A stretch of DNA of 64,000 nucleotides from a virus: positions 1 to 64,000 of the IMG/VR virus record IMGVR_UViG_3300026484_000095; one strand, given 5' to 3'. The notes below the pieces were generated by a model. The model had not been told where the DNA came from. It made no database searches and saw nothing but the letters and a program-made list of their open reading frames with translations. The position numbers and the translations under genes are program-made. Positions 8,375-16,561 of the stretch are shown here, one piece after another (the first letter of the stretch is position 1; each line of letters begins with the position of its first letter).

Positions 8375-8890
8375 ATGGCTGAATTAAGTAGGGAAAAAGA
8401 AATCATTGGTATTATACAAAAACAATTAAATAATACTTCAAGATTTGAATCAGCAAACACAATGATACCTAATCCTGATAGTCCTGAAATGCAACAAGCT
8501 ATTGAAGACGCTGTTGATGATATAAATCTGAAAACTCATTTATCTAATTACACATTAGAGGCATACTGGAATAAAGGTAATCCTTATAGAAGATTACTCC
8601 GATTAGCAACAGAGATTAACATCTATAAATTGCTAATCAAAGATTGGGTAGCTAATGGAATGGACGTCGACTTAGGCGATTTAAGTCTGCCATCAAAGTT
8701 GGGGGATTATCAAAGTTTATTATCTGACTTAAAAATTGAGTTTGATGAAATAATTGAGTCCGTTAAGAAAGGCAAACCTCGTTCTAGTATGTCCTCTTTT
8801 TCTACAAAGCCTACTTCTTTAAATGGTCGTAGTAGTGCTTATCTACAAGCTTTAAGAAATCAATTAGAGAAGAACAGAACTGTATATTAG
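8375..8890 (+). CDS. Hypothetical helical protein, 171 aa
   Basis: RBS ACGGAGG before ATG 8375. Mostly helical with an acidic stretch (EMQQAIEDAVDDINLK) and a long hydrophobic helix around EINIYKLLIKDWVANG. The Ser-rich linker near residues 135-150 suggests two domains. Could be a head-tail or tail accessory protein by location only. Its stop lies in a hairpin. Confidence 0.55.
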   Translation: MAELSREKEIIGIIQKQLNNTSRFESANTMIPNPDSPEMQQAIEDAVDDINLKTHLSNYTLEAYWNKGNPYRRLLRLATEINIYKLLIKDWVANGMDVDLGDLSLPSKLGDYQSLLSDLKIEFDEIIESVKKGKPRSSMSSFSTKPTSLNGRSSAYLQALRNQLEKNRTVY

Positions 8891-8896
8891 TTCTGT
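8874..8896 (+). terminator. Hairpin overlapping stop of the 8375 gene
   Basis: ACAGAACT (8874-8881) pairs perfectly with AGTTCTGT (8889-8896), seven-base loop. The TAG stop lies in the structure. The strong SD of the next gene (AAGGAGG) follows 7 bases later, with a CCTTAAGG palindrome over it. Confidence 0.5.
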
Positions 8897-8916
8897 ATCC
8901 CTTAAGGAGGTAAAAA

Positions 8917-9666
8917 GTGTTTAAAATTAGTGCAAACATTGATACGGTTTTAGTAGATGAATTGGAAACATTTATTATGAATGAATCTAAACTTCAAAAA
9001 TACTATGACTCAGTTACAAAAGACTTGTCAAAGAAGTTGAAGAACGGCAAGTTCGATAAAAATAAGGCTACTAAAGGTCTTATGGTTTTTGTTAATGAGG
9101 GAGCTAAGTTATATCAGGCTAAGTTTGGTAATAAAGATATTGACTGGCAAAAGGCTTTTCCAATGGCTGATAGGAAGGCAACTGCTGAGAGTATATTAGA
9201 CTCTTGGTTAATGGAAGAGAATTTAGGAGTGAAAGGGTTTGATATGACGAGTGTAGCTTGTGGGGAAGATAACGGTATGAAAGTAGAGGGGTGTCCTATG
9301 CAGGATAAAGCAGATTTGATGAGTCAAGCTAATGACTTGGGCTTAACAATGATTATAGCGAGTGAGATTTCGGAGAAGACTGGTAGTCTTATTTCTAAGT
9401 TCGGTAAATTGAAATATGATGAAACTAAACAAGCTGTAGAGAGTGGTAAGTATGAGGGAGACGAACTAGATTTCCTTAAAAAGAAATTAGCAGGTATGGA
9501 TAATATGAAAAACGGCAGTCTTAAAGCTAAATCAATGGAAACTGATAGTAGTGAAGTAGAGGAAAAAGTATCTGATGTTATTCCTGAGGTTACATCTTTT
9601 GCAGATAAAAAATCCACAAATGATTTAGTGGAAGATGAAGTACCTAAGGTTATTATTTTTCAATAA
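8917..9666 (+). CDS. Hypothetical protein, 249 aa, GTG start
   Basis: GTG start at 8917, chosen because AAGGAGG lies 6 bases upstream and no ATG fits. The N-terminal half is helical and Lys-rich (YYDSVTKDLSKKLKNGKFD, then FVNEGAKLYQAKFG), the middle has one Cys pair (ACGEDNG, EGCPMQD), and the C-terminus is acidic and probably disordered. No family recognised. Last of the structural-looking run. Confidence 0.6.
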   Translation: MFKISANIDTVLVDELETFIMNESKLQKYYDSVTKDLSKKLKNGKFDKNKATKGLMVFVNEGAKLYQAKFGNKDIDWQKAFPMADRKATAESILDSWLMEENLGVKGFDMTSVACGEDNGMKVEGCPMQDKADLMSQANDLGLTMIIASEISEKTGSLISKFGKLKYDETKQAVESGKYEGDELDFLKKKLAGMDNMKNGSLKAKSMETDSSEVEEKVSDVIPEVTSFADKKSTNDLVEDEVPKVIIFQ

Positions 9667-9724
9667 CGGCTTCATAACAGATTTTATACAAAATTTAATT
9701 ATATAATCTTATCATAGAGGTTTT

Positions 9725-9762
9725 TATAGCTATCCTTTAAATTTTAAAGAAAGGTAGCTATA
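9725..9762 (+). promoter_or_regulatory. Inverted repeat covering the SD of the 9763 gene
   Basis: TATAGCTA (9725-9732) pairs with TAGCTATA (9755-9762), then after a one-base bulge CCTTT (9734-9738) pairs with AAAGG (9750-9754), which is the SD. The ATG at 9763 directly follows the 3' arm. TATAAT about 25 bases upstream (near 9702) could be the promoter -10, so the transcript would contain both arms. Confidence 0.6.
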
Positions 9763-10275
9763 ATGACTGATATGATAGATAAACAAATAGCAACTCTTGA
9801 TAAATTAAAGATGGATATTATATCTATCATTGAAGACTCAGGGAATGCTAAGGAACTTACAGATAGATTTATGTCTTTATCAAGAACAGTAGATGAAGAT
9901 GATTATGAGATTATTCAGACTCTAATTCTTATGCAAGATATATCTAACACTAATCACAAAAACTTCAAAAATGTAGCCATACAAACTCTAACAATCTTGA
10001 TAGATTCCAAGATTAGTAGTTATCGTGATATTAAATTATTGAACGAAAGAATTACAGTATTAGAAAAAGCACAAGGCACACAAGTAAAGATACCTATGTT
10101 AGGTAAAATATCTACTAAGGATTTAATGTACTTTATAATCGCTATGTTCATTCTTATATTTACAGCTTACTCTCTCAATCCACAAGCTACAGAAAGAACT
10201 GCTAAGTTCGTAGGTGGCAAGGTTACAAAGAAATTGAAAGAAGAACTAGATATAAGTATAAAGGATAACCAATGA
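9763..10275 (+). CDS. Single-pass membrane protein with coiled coil, 170 aa
   Basis: Soluble helical N-terminal part (about 120 residues, ending in a short coiled coil NERITVLEKAQG), one membrane helix at about 124-142 (LMYFIIAMFILIFTAYSL) and a short basic C-terminal tail. Its TGA overlaps the ATG of the response-regulator gene (ATGA at 10272), so it belongs to the signalling operon. Function unknown; it could tether or connect the signalling proteins to the inner membrane. Confidence 0.7.
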   Translation: MTDMIDKQIATLDKLKMDIISIIEDSGNAKELTDRFMSLSRTVDEDDYEIIQTLILMQDISNTNHKNFKNVAIQTLTILIDSKISSYRDIKLLNERITVLEKAQGTQVKIPMLGKISTKDLMYFIIAMFILIFTAYSLNPQATERTAKFVGGKVTKKLKEELDISIKDNQ

Positions 10276-11093
10276 GTATTTTAGAAAGAATAAAAAATTT
10301 CCTTAAACTAACGGATAGAAATTCTAGAGAGAAAGAAAAATGCAAGTTTAACTCTGAGTGTGGGAATAAAAATTCTTCAAATTATGACCCTGATAAATGT
10401 CACTCTAATTTATCATCTTATAAAGATATATTAGATAGCATTAAAACAAAACCTAAGGAAGCTGATAAAGAGGAGCAACTAGTTCCCGATTTAGACCATA
10501 TAGAGCAAAGGGTCGATTGGTCTAAAAAGATTGTATTGATAATGGACGATGAGCCTTTAATCAATTATTTCATACAAGATGATTTAAGATACTTTGAATC
10601 AATAGCTAAGAAGATAGCAAAAGGTATTAATCTTAACTCATCTGATAAAACATTGTTGGCTTTAGCTGATGCTAATGAAGTTGGAGAAACATTGAGAAAT
10701 TTCACTGTTAATGATTACAGTATAATTTCGGTTACTGGTGATTACGCCGCTTTTTCTATACAAAGGTATATAGAGAAGATTAAAAGAGTAGACTATGCTG
10801 TTTTAGATATCTCTATCGGTGGCACTTTGGTTGTAAATGGTTCAAGAAAAAGATTAAGTGGTATTGATATTGCTATTACACTTAAAGAGAAAGTGAACCA
10901 CAAAGTCAATCTATTGATGTATACTGGGAATGATTTAGGTAAATATAGTCCTGAATCAATACAGTTTGAAGAGAATATCAAAGATGACTTGTTCTTGTAT
11001 TTAGTTAATAAGGACTCCCCTCTTAATGTTCGTAGAGTTAAGCTATTGCTATTTTTGATGAATAGACCTTTCTCTATGATTAATTATAATTAG
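10272..11093 (+). CDS. Response regulator-like protein with receiver domain, 273 aa
   Basis: Residues about 86-265 form a CheY-type receiver with all key residues: acidic pocket MDDEP (D92, D93, E94), phospho-acceptor D179 in YAVLDIS, T218 in LLMYTGND and K247 in NKDSP. There is an insertion of about 45 residues before D179 and an N-terminal linker with four Cys (residues 24-43). No DNA-binding output domain is present, so signalling must be by protein contact. It sits directly before the histidine kinase gene and is its likely partner. Receiver domains on phage genomes are rare. Confidence 0.8.
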   Translation: MSILERIKNFLKLTDRNSREKEKCKFNSECGNKNSSNYDPDKCHSNLSSYKDILDSIKTKPKEADKEEQLVPDLDHIEQRVDWSKKIVLIMDDEPLINYFIQDDLRYFESIAKKIAKGINLNSSDKTLLALADANEVGETLRNFTVNDYSIISVTGDYAAFSIQRYIEKIKRVDYAVLDISIGGTLVVNGSRKRLSGIDIAITLKEKVNHKVNLLMYTGNDLGKYSPESIQFEENIKDDLFLYLVNKDSPLNVRRVKLLLFLMNRPFSMINYN

Positions 11094-11105
11094 AGGAGTT
11101 TTGTT

Positions 11106-12506
11106 ATGCTTGAAGCTTTTTACTACGGGATGAAGAATAGACTACAAGGTCTGTTCTCCTCTATTTATTATGTTCAGAAAGAAGTTCTTACTTATCAAAA
11201 CAAAAAATTAATTATGAAAGTTATATCTGCAATAGCTATTATAGTACTCTTATCCAATCTTATATATTCTATATACTCTACAAATTCCCTTGTAGAAAAC
11301 AATAAACAGAACTTAATGGTTTCTATCAATGAGTTAATAACTTATGATGGTGAAGTGGATTTGACTTACATAGCAAATTTGTCTAAGGCTGATTTTATCA
11401 TTATTGAAAAGGGGGACACAACCTATAACATTTATCATAGAGAGGGTCAGTTACTGAAAAAATATAGAGATTCAGATAAGAATGATTATTACACTCCATT
11501 ATATACAGCAAACTATAAAGATTGGTATATATCTAACAATTTTAATTTGGTTATAAAGTTAACTAATTCTGATTTACAATATCATTCCAAATATAATGTA
11601 TTGTTGTTAAGCGGTTCTATACCATCTATCGTTATTTACAATTTCTTTTATACATTTTTATTAACTGTATTTTTCATTTTTCTTAGTTTAACTGCTATTG
11701 TATATGTAGCAAGTAAAGTTAGGATTTCAGAGCTGATAGCCACGGCAAGTAATGAAGCTATGCTACAAGTTAAGAATAGCCAAAAGTTCGTAGAGAGTAT
11801 GCACCACGAAGTAAAAACTCCCCTAGCTGTGTTAAATTCTACATTTAATAAAATGGAAGTATTAATAAATGACCTATGGGAGAACACTGAAAATTATGAT
11901 TATATCAAAGAGAGATTAGGGGAGGATAAGCAAATTATCGAGGATTTGACGGTAGCTGTGTCGTTCAATTTTGAGCTAATCTATAACATACTAGATAAAC
12001 AAAAGAATAATAGAGCTATAAGATTTTCTAACGGTAATTACAATCTATTTGACTTATTACAACACTCCTGTGAAAATTTGAGATGGGATACTAAAATAAA
12101 GTATTCGTATGATATAGACAATCGTTTTAAGCTGTTATCTAACAAAACCTTAGCTAATGAGGATTTTGTTAATATCTTTATTAATCATATTAAGAACTCA
12201 TTAGAAGCTAATGCAAATATGATTAAAATACACTTACAAGGTGTAAAAGATGATAAAGCTATTATTTTGTTAGCTGATAACGGTTCAGGAATACCTGATA
12301 GTGTAAAAGATATGATTTATCTTCCTAGCTTTTCAACCAAAAAACAATTAAAAGATAGCGATAATCAAGGTGTAGGAATGTACTTATGCCATTCTTTGTT
12401 AGAAGAAGCTAAAGGGTCTGAATCTGTTAAGTATAGCGATAGTCAAGGAACTGTATTTGAGATTATTCTCCCTATAACTGATTATATAGAAAAGGAGAAG
12501 CAATGA
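11106..12506 (+). CDS. Membrane sensor histidine kinase, 466 aa
   Basis: RBS GAGGAG before ATG 11106. Membrane helices at about 35-57 and 171-203 flank a periplasmic sensor region of about 110 residues. The H-box SMHHEVKTPL places the phospho-histidine at H234. The HATPase domain shows the N-box NHIKNSLEAN (N364), G1 box DNGSGIP (391-397), F-box FSTKK and G2 box GVGMYLC (422-428). All catalytic elements appear intact, so an active kinase is likely. Its TGA overlaps the ATG of the next gene at 12503. Expected to phosphorylate D179 of the 10272 protein; the stimulus is unknown. Confidence 0.9.
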   Translation: MLEAFYYGMKNRLQGLFSSIYYVQKEVLTYQNKKLIMKVISAIAIIVLLSNLIYSIYSTNSLVENNKQNLMVSINELITYDGEVDLTYIANLSKADFIIIEKGDTTYNIYHREGQLLKKYRDSDKNDYYTPLYTANYKDWYISNNFNLVIKLTNSDLQYHSKYNVLLLSGSIPSIVIYNFFYTFLLTVFFIFLSLTAIVYVASKVRISELIATASNEAMLQVKNSQKFVESMHHEVKTPLAVLNSTFNKMEVLINDLWENTENYDYIKERLGEDKQIIEDLTVAVSFNFELIYNILDKQKNNRAIRFSNGNYNLFDLLQHSCENLRWDTKIKYSYDIDNRFKLLSNKTLANEDFVNIFINHIKNSLEANANMIKIHLQGVKDDKAIILLADNGSGIPDSVKDMIYLPSFSTKKQLKDSDNQGVGMYLCHSLLEEAKGSESVKYSDSQGTVFEIILPITDYIEKEKQ

Positions 12507-12766
12507 AATACATACTTATAATGCTAGGCTTGTTATCAACTATCAATGCAGATTGTTTATTGGTGTTTAGGAAATATCCTAACATTGAGTTAGAAACTAA
12601 ATCTCATAAATCTTGGGTAAGAGTTTTAAACAATCCAAATAGATTGAAATACTATGGTTTATCAATAGATAAAAACAAGGGCGATATTATCATAATGATA
12701 AAATGCTTAAAAAATAAAAGAATAAACTTACAATTAGGAGAGGGACACAATGAAAGTGATTTTTAG
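12503..12766 (+). CDS. Small exported protein, 87 aa
   Basis: MKYILIMLGLLSTINA looks like a signal peptide with cleavage before DCLL. The mature part (about 70 residues, two Cys, basic) would be periplasmic and could be the ligand or accessory of the kinase sensor loop; that is inference from gene order. Overlaps the kinase gene by 4 bases and the outer-membrane protein gene by 17. Confidence 0.65.
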   Translation: MKYILIMLGLLSTINADCLLVFRKYPNIELETKSHKSWVRVLNNPNRLKYYGLSIDKNKGDIIIMIKCLKNKRINLQLGEGHNESDF

Positions 12767-13841
12767 TATAATGTTAATATGTATAACAACTTTATCAGCA
12801 AGGGATTTAGTAGCTGTTGATTTAGATGTAGCTAATTATTATTATACTTCAAAAGATGATAGTTACAACATACAAGACTATAAGGCACAAGTTACCTATG
12901 CAGAGGTATTTAAAAACAATTATAAAGTGGTTTCACAAGTGGAGGTATTAGCAAGGAGGAATGCTCACCTTAATCACGAAACATTCGATGGGAACTATAT
13001 TTATTTCAAAGCTCTTTATTTAGAGTATCTAATCAATAAGAACTATTCTTTTTATATTGGGAAAGTTCCTTATCTATATGATGAGCTAGATATATATAAC
13101 TATGGTGGTTCTAGTTCATCTAAAACAACTCTTGGAGAGGGCTTATTTTTAATTTCAGGTAATATACGAAATACAGTTGGTATTTCTTTTCATAAAGATA
13201 GGGCGAAGATAAACTTTGGTTATATAGCAAAGCTTGATAACTTCTTGGATGGTGCTTCTCCTTATCAAGATTTTAATATGCAATCTACATTTGATAAAGC
13301 AGATGGTCTAACTTTATATATTAAATGTAACCCTATTGAGAAGCATATATTTACCTATGACTCTTATTTAGTTAAAGCTCGTTTGAGTGATAAGAACACT
13401 GATATTTTAGCTTATAATGGGGCAATACAGTATTTATATGATGATACTGATTATTCAGGTTATAAGTTTATCAATGAGGTAGCTTACAGTTATAAGAACT
13501 CAGATAGTGATACACATACAACAACTAATGGTTATGCTTATAGAACAGCTATAATGAAACAGATTGACTATTTATATGAAACAGTCGTAGGTTTTGAGTA
13601 TATTAAGACTTCCAAAGATTTTGTATCTATAAAAACATCAGTAGTGAATAACCGTAACAATATGGTTTTCGGAGGTTCTAATTATAATATGTTCTCGACT
13701 TTCTCTTTTAGCAAAGATATATCTATGTCTTTTTGTTTTAGCTATCAGAGAGTAAATTATGTTAGACCTAGCTTAGAACAAGTTGTACCTTCAAATTTTT
13801 CAATTAAAACAATTCACACATCTATATCTTACCATTTCTAA
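12750..13841 (+). CDS. Outer-membrane beta-barrel protein, 363 aa
   Basis: SD TTAGGAGAGGG precedes ATG 12750. Signal peptide MKVIFSIMLICITTLSA, then amphipathic strands throughout, rich in Tyr and Asn, ending in ISYHF, the terminal-Phe signature that targets barrels to the BAM machinery. Strand count looks like a 14-18-stranded porin-type barrel of Campylobacterota or gamma-proteobacterial style. It closes the signalling operon. Roles such as blocking receptors against superinfection or altering uptake are possible but not shown. Confidence 0.8.
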   Translation: MKVIFSIMLICITTLSARDLVAVDLDVANYYYTSKDDSYNIQDYKAQVTYAEVFKNNYKVVSQVEVLARRNAHLNHETFDGNYIYFKALYLEYLINKNYSFYIGKVPYLYDELDIYNYGGSSSSKTTLGEGLFLISGNIRNTVGISFHKDRAKINFGYIAKLDNFLDGASPYQDFNMQSTFDKADGLTLYIKCNPIEKHIFTYDSYLVKARLSDKNTDILAYNGAIQYLYDDTDYSGYKFINEVAYSYKNSDSDTHTTTNGYAYRTAIMKQIDYLYETVVGFEYIKTSKDFVSIKTSVVNNRNNMVFGGSNYNMFSTFSFSKDISMSFCFSYQRVNYVRPSLEQVVPSNFSIKTIHTSISYHF

Positions 13842-13851
13842 AACAAGTATT

Positions 13852-13889
13852 AACCTCCTATAATCGTTACAAAATTTTTATGGGAGGTT
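13852..13889 (+). promoter_or_regulatory. 12-bp inverted repeat covering the SD of the holin-like gene
   Basis: AACCTCCTATAA (13852-13863) pairs with TTATGGGAGGTT (13878-13889), 11 Watson-Crick and one G-U pair, 14-base loop. The 3' arm is the GGGAGG ribosome binding site of the ATG at 13894. Hiding the RBS of the first lysis gene would delay lysis protein synthesis. The 5' arm also holds TATAAT, so a promoter there is an alternative reading. Confidence 0.65.
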
Positions 13890-13893
13890 CGTA

Positions 13894-14208
13894 ATGGACG
13901 AAAAACAAATAGAAGAGAAAATACATCAGGCTACGGATTGGTGGGCAGAGCATAATCTTGGAACAAGAGTTAGTTTAATAACTTTCACATTGTTATTGAT
14001 AGTGGTTATCCTTTACCCAATGTTAGCTCCTGCCAAAGAAATCGTAGTCAAAGGTGTTCCACACTTAGTAGTTAAAGATATTCCTCACTATGATAAAATC
14101 GTAGGTATTGTATCTGATTTAGCTTTTTGGTCGTTTGCAGTTGTAACAGTAGGGGCGAACACTTTATTAAAGTTAGCAGACGCTTGGATAAAAGTGAAAG
14201 GTAAGTAA
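13894..14208 (+). CDS. Holin-like membrane protein, 104 aa
   Basis: Two membrane helices (about 26-44, VSLITFTLLLIVVILYPML, and about 70-90, IVSDLAFWSFAVVTVGANTL), a charged N-terminus and a basic C-terminal tail. Size, topology and position directly before spanins and endolysin fit a class II-type holin, which forms inner-membrane holes to release the endolysin. TAATG overlap with the next gene. Confidence 0.65.
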   Translation: MDEKQIEEKIHQATDWWAEHNLGTRVSLITFTLLLIVVILYPMLAPAKEIVVKGVPHLVVKDIPHYDKIVGIVSDLAFWSFAVVTVGANTLLKLADAWIKVKGK

Positions 14209-14537
14209 TGGTTATATTTAACAGTATTAAAACTGTCGGTACTATATTAGTTAGCTTCTTAGCTTTATTCGGTTTTTGGAAATACAAAAACAAAGAAGAA
14301 GAAGTAACTGAACTTAAATCTTATGCAGAGCAAAAAGATAAAGAGGTTCAAGCTATGAAGCAAACTGTCGAAGTTCAAGAGAGAGTGTACCAACAAGAAG
14401 TATCAAATTTTGAGATGGAAAAAGAGGTTCAGAGTGAGTCTGCAAAGACTGGTAAAGAGAACATAAAGAGAAAGAATGAAATGCACTTAACAGTAGATAA
14501 TGCTGTAGAGGGTGAAGAGTTCGACTTAAAGGCTTAA
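14208..14537 (+). CDS. Inner-membrane spanin (i-spanin), 109 aa
   Basis: N-terminal membrane anchor (about residues 8-25) followed by a long Glu/Gln/Lys-rich coiled coil (YAEQKDKEVQAMKQTVEVQE) in the periplasm. This is the i-spanin plan. It precedes a lipoprotein gene, its o-spanin partner, by two bases. Together they span the periplasm and fuse the two membranes in the last lysis step. Confidence 0.7.
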   Translation: MVIFNSIKTVGTILVSFLALFGFWKYKNKEEEVTELKSYAEQKDKEVQAMKQTVEVQERVYQQEVSNFEMEKEVQSESAKTGKENIKRKNEMHLTVDNAVEGEEFDLKA

Positions 14538-14539
14538 AA

Positions 14540-14839
14540 ATGAAGTTTATACAATTATCTATCATAGGTCTATCTTCTTTGTTACTGGGTGGTTGTATAT
14601 CAACAGAGTATAAAACAATCGAAGTGCCAAAGTATATTGAGAGACCTATGCCTGAGTTAAAAGTTTATGAGGTTAATAGTTCTTACACATTTACTAGGCT
14701 TAAAAAAGAGAACGGTTATATTAAGGTTCCTATTAAGCAATTCAAAGAGTATGTAGGAATTAAAATGGACTTGGAAGCGAGTTTAGAGAAAGCTAATAAT
14801 CAAGTTCGTATTTACAACAAAAAACGAACAAAAAAATAA
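14540..14839 (+). CDS. Outer-membrane spanin lipoprotein (o-spanin), 99 aa
   Basis: Lipobox LLGGC with lipidated C19 after MKFIQLSIIGLSS. The mature part is Pro-rich near its start (VPKYIERPMPELKVYE) and ends in a charged helix. It pairs with the upstream i-spanin as a separate-gene spanin set. Confidence 0.75.
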   Translation: MKFIQLSIIGLSSLLLGGCISTEYKTIEVPKYIERPMPELKVYEVNSSYTFTRLKKENGYIKVPIKQFKEYVGIKMDLEASLEKANNQVRIYNKKRTKK

Positions 14840-14851
14840 CGGAGAAATGAA

Positions 14852-15316
14852 ATGTTTGATTATGGAACACGAAGTCAAGATAGATTGGAAACTTGTCATA
14901 AAGATATACAGCTAATCTTTAATGAAGCGATTAAATTCTATGATATATCTATCTTAGAGGGTATTCGCTCAGATGAAACTCAGCTAGAGTATTATGAGAC
15001 GGGTAGAAGTCAGTTAGATGGTAAGATTAAGAAGTCTAAACATCAAGGTAAAGTAGACGAAGATGGTAACATAGTTTCTTATGCTATTGACTGTATGCCT
15101 TACAAGAAAGGCACTAATGCCTTTAGTGGTAAAGAGGAAGATAAATATCGTTTCTACTTCTTAGCAGGTTTGATTTATAGTATAACTGAAAGGCTGTATA
15201 ATAAGGGTAAAATAACCCACAAAATACGATGGGGCGGTGATTGGGCTATGGATATGGTTTATCACCCTGATAGAGAGTTCACTGATTTACCACATTTTGA
15301 GTTAGTTGAAGCATAA
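14852..15316 (+). CDS. Endolysin, M15-type L-alanyl-D-glutamate peptidase, 154 aa
   Basis: Matches the T5-type phage endolysin pattern: RSQDRLETCHKDIQ at the N-terminus, SKHQ (H64), SYAIDCMPY (D80), IRWGGDW (126-131) and DLPHFEL (H148). H64, D80 and H148 are the expected zinc ligands. The family cleaves the peptide stem of peptidoglycan between L-Ala and D-Glu. No signal peptide, so it needs the holin for access. Length is close to the T5 enzyme. Confidence 0.9.
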   Translation: MFDYGTRSQDRLETCHKDIQLIFNEAIKFYDISILEGIRSDETQLEYYETGRSQLDGKIKKSKHQGKVDEDGNIVSYAIDCMPYKKGTNAFSGKEEDKYRFYFLAGLIYSITERLYNKGKITHKIRWGGDWAMDMVYHPDREFTDLPHFELVEA

Positions 15317-15319
15317 TAG

Positions 15320-15531
15320 ATGGTGGATTTTCTGATACTAGCTTTAATACTACTAGTTATTATATTTTTCATAATTTTAGCTTTTATAACAAAAGGAGCT
15401 AAAACTTGTGGAAATTGTGGAGCTTCAATGTATTCACCTTTAATAGGTGGGAAGAAGCGAGATGGCTTTACAGATTACACATTTATAAATGTGTAAATTG
15501 TTCTGAAATAGTGGAAGAAATTTGTAAATAA
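15320..15531 (+). pseudogene. Membrane-anchored zinc-ribbon protein, split by a -1 frameshift
   Basis: ATG 15320 opens a frame with a membrane helix (LILALILLVIIFFIILAFI) and a first zinc knuckle CGNCG, closing at TAA 15494-15496 (58 aa). In the -1 frame the sequence continues with YKCVNCSEIVEEICK to TAA 15529-15531, giving the second CxxC expected of a complete ribbon. The frames meet near 15455-15470. No obvious slippery heptamer is seen there, so a one-base indel is more likely than programmed frameshifting. Confidence 0.5.
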
Positions 15532-15542
15532 GGTTGTATCGT

Positions 15543-15735
15543 TTATAATGTGTTAAGGGTGTTTAAGATAATGAACTGCACTAAGTTATCTCTGACAAGC
15601 CAACCCCTTAACATTGATACCATATGATTTTTATCTACATTTTTCCCTTGTTAATTTTATCTCAAAAAGATTCAAAGTGACCTTAGTTGGCTAGGTCTTT
15701 TGTCATTCTCTATTACCCTACACCAACTAAGGTAG
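15543..15735 (+). ncRNA. Possible structured non-coding RNA
   Basis: No ORF of note lies in 15532-15797. TATAAT at 15544-15549 could be a -10 box. Downstream, GTTAAGGG (15552-15559) pairs with CCCTTAAC (15605-15612), enclosing GATAA/TTATC, and CCTTAGTTGG (15681-15690) pairs perfectly with CCAACTAAGG (15723-15732). The region could be a small RNA, an untranslated leader for the KTSC gene or paired terminators. Confidence 0.35.
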
Positions 15736-15755
15736 TAGTTAAAGTGTCCTTATCG

Positions 15756-15798
15756 TAACCCTTTATATCTTGCTATCCCAAAAGCAAGGAGAGGGTTA
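15756..15798 (+). promoter_or_regulatory. Two-part inverted repeat covering the RBS of the KTSC gene
   Basis: TAACCCT (15756-15762) pairs with AGGGTTA (15792-15798) and CTTGC (15769-15773) with GCAAG (15784-15788), separated by a 6/3 internal loop. The SD AAGGAGAG lies inside and the final A is the first base of ATG 15798. Confidence 0.55.
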
Positions 15799-16133
15799 TG
15801 TTACAAACAATCGCAACTGAAAAAGTAGATAGTTCTACAATCGCCGAAGTTGGTTATAATGCAACTTCAAAAATCTTAAAAGTAAAGTTCAAAAATGGTT
15901 CTAGTTATCTGTATATAGGTGTGAGTAAAGACTTATATCAACAGTTACAGAAAGCAACTTCAATCGGTTCTACATTTCATCAAAGAGTTAAAACAGATAA
16001 AAGACTTATAGCTGTAAAAGAAGATGACTTAGATATGACAAAAGTATTTCAAGTTATTAAAGCTATGAAAGAAGATGATAGTAACTGTAAAAATCTAAGA
16101 GCTATGTTGATTGAGCACTCAGGGGTTATCTAG
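15798..16133 (+). CDS. KTSC-domain protein, 111 aa
   Basis: Residues about 8-70 match the KTSC domain: VDSSTIAEVGYNATSKILKV, then FKNGSSYLYIGV, then LQKATSIGSTFHQRVKTD (the conserved K/T/S region). The C-terminal 40 residues are helical. The biochemical role of KTSC domains is not established; they are often fused to or near nucleic-acid enzymes. Confidence 0.75.
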   Translation: MLQTIATEKVDSSTIAEVGYNATSKILKVKFKNGSSYLYIGVSKDLYQQLQKATSIGSTFHQRVKTDKRLIAVKEDDLDMTKVFQVIKAMKEDDSNCKNLRAMLIEHSGVI

Positions 16134-16205
16134 GTAAGGTTAAAAGGTTATCGTGCAACCTGCTATATGGTTGTGTTGAAAACAAAAAAGCAAGGAGAAA
16201 GCAAA

Positions 16206-16529
16206 ATGAGTAAAGTAATGGAAATCCAAAACGAACAAGAGTTCGATAAGTTTGTAGAAGAAAATGGAACTGTCCTGATTGATTTCTGGGCACCGTGGTG
16301 TGGACCGTGTAGAATAATTGCACCAGTTATCGATGAGTTGGCAAGTGAAGAGGAAACAAACGGCTTTAAAGTTGTTAAAGTAAATACAGATGAGCAACCT
16401 GATTTGGCTCAAAGATTGGGTGTCCGTTCAATCCCAACTCTTATGGTGTATAAAAATGGTGAAATGGTAACAAGTGAAGCAGGTGCAAAAAGCAAAGACG
16501 CTATCAAACAGATGGTAGCTAATTGTTAG
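16206..16529 (+). CDS. Thioredoxin, 107 aa
   Basis: ATG at 16206 is preferred over an upstream in-frame start at 16167 because AAGGAGA lies 8 bases before it and the protein then starts like a normal thioredoxin. Active site WCGPC (C32, C35), and the cis-proline loop SIPT is present. Thioredoxins reduce disulfides; in phages they can serve ribonucleotide reductase or as polymerase partners. A second, more divergent copy lies at 49668. Confidence 0.92.
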   Translation: MSKVMEIQNEQEFDKFVEENGTVLIDFWAPWCGPCRIIAPVIDELASEEETNGFKVVKVNTDEQPDLAQRLGVRSIPTLMVYKNGEMVTSEAGAKSKDAIKQMVANC

Positions 16530-16561
16530 CAGATGGCTACTAAGCAACATCTAGCTTAAAC

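Noticed and set aside
9763-10275. Membrane protein as a holin for the lysis cassette
   Set aside because: It has one membrane helix after 120 soluble residues and is ATGA-linked to the response regulator; the 13894 protein fits a holin better.
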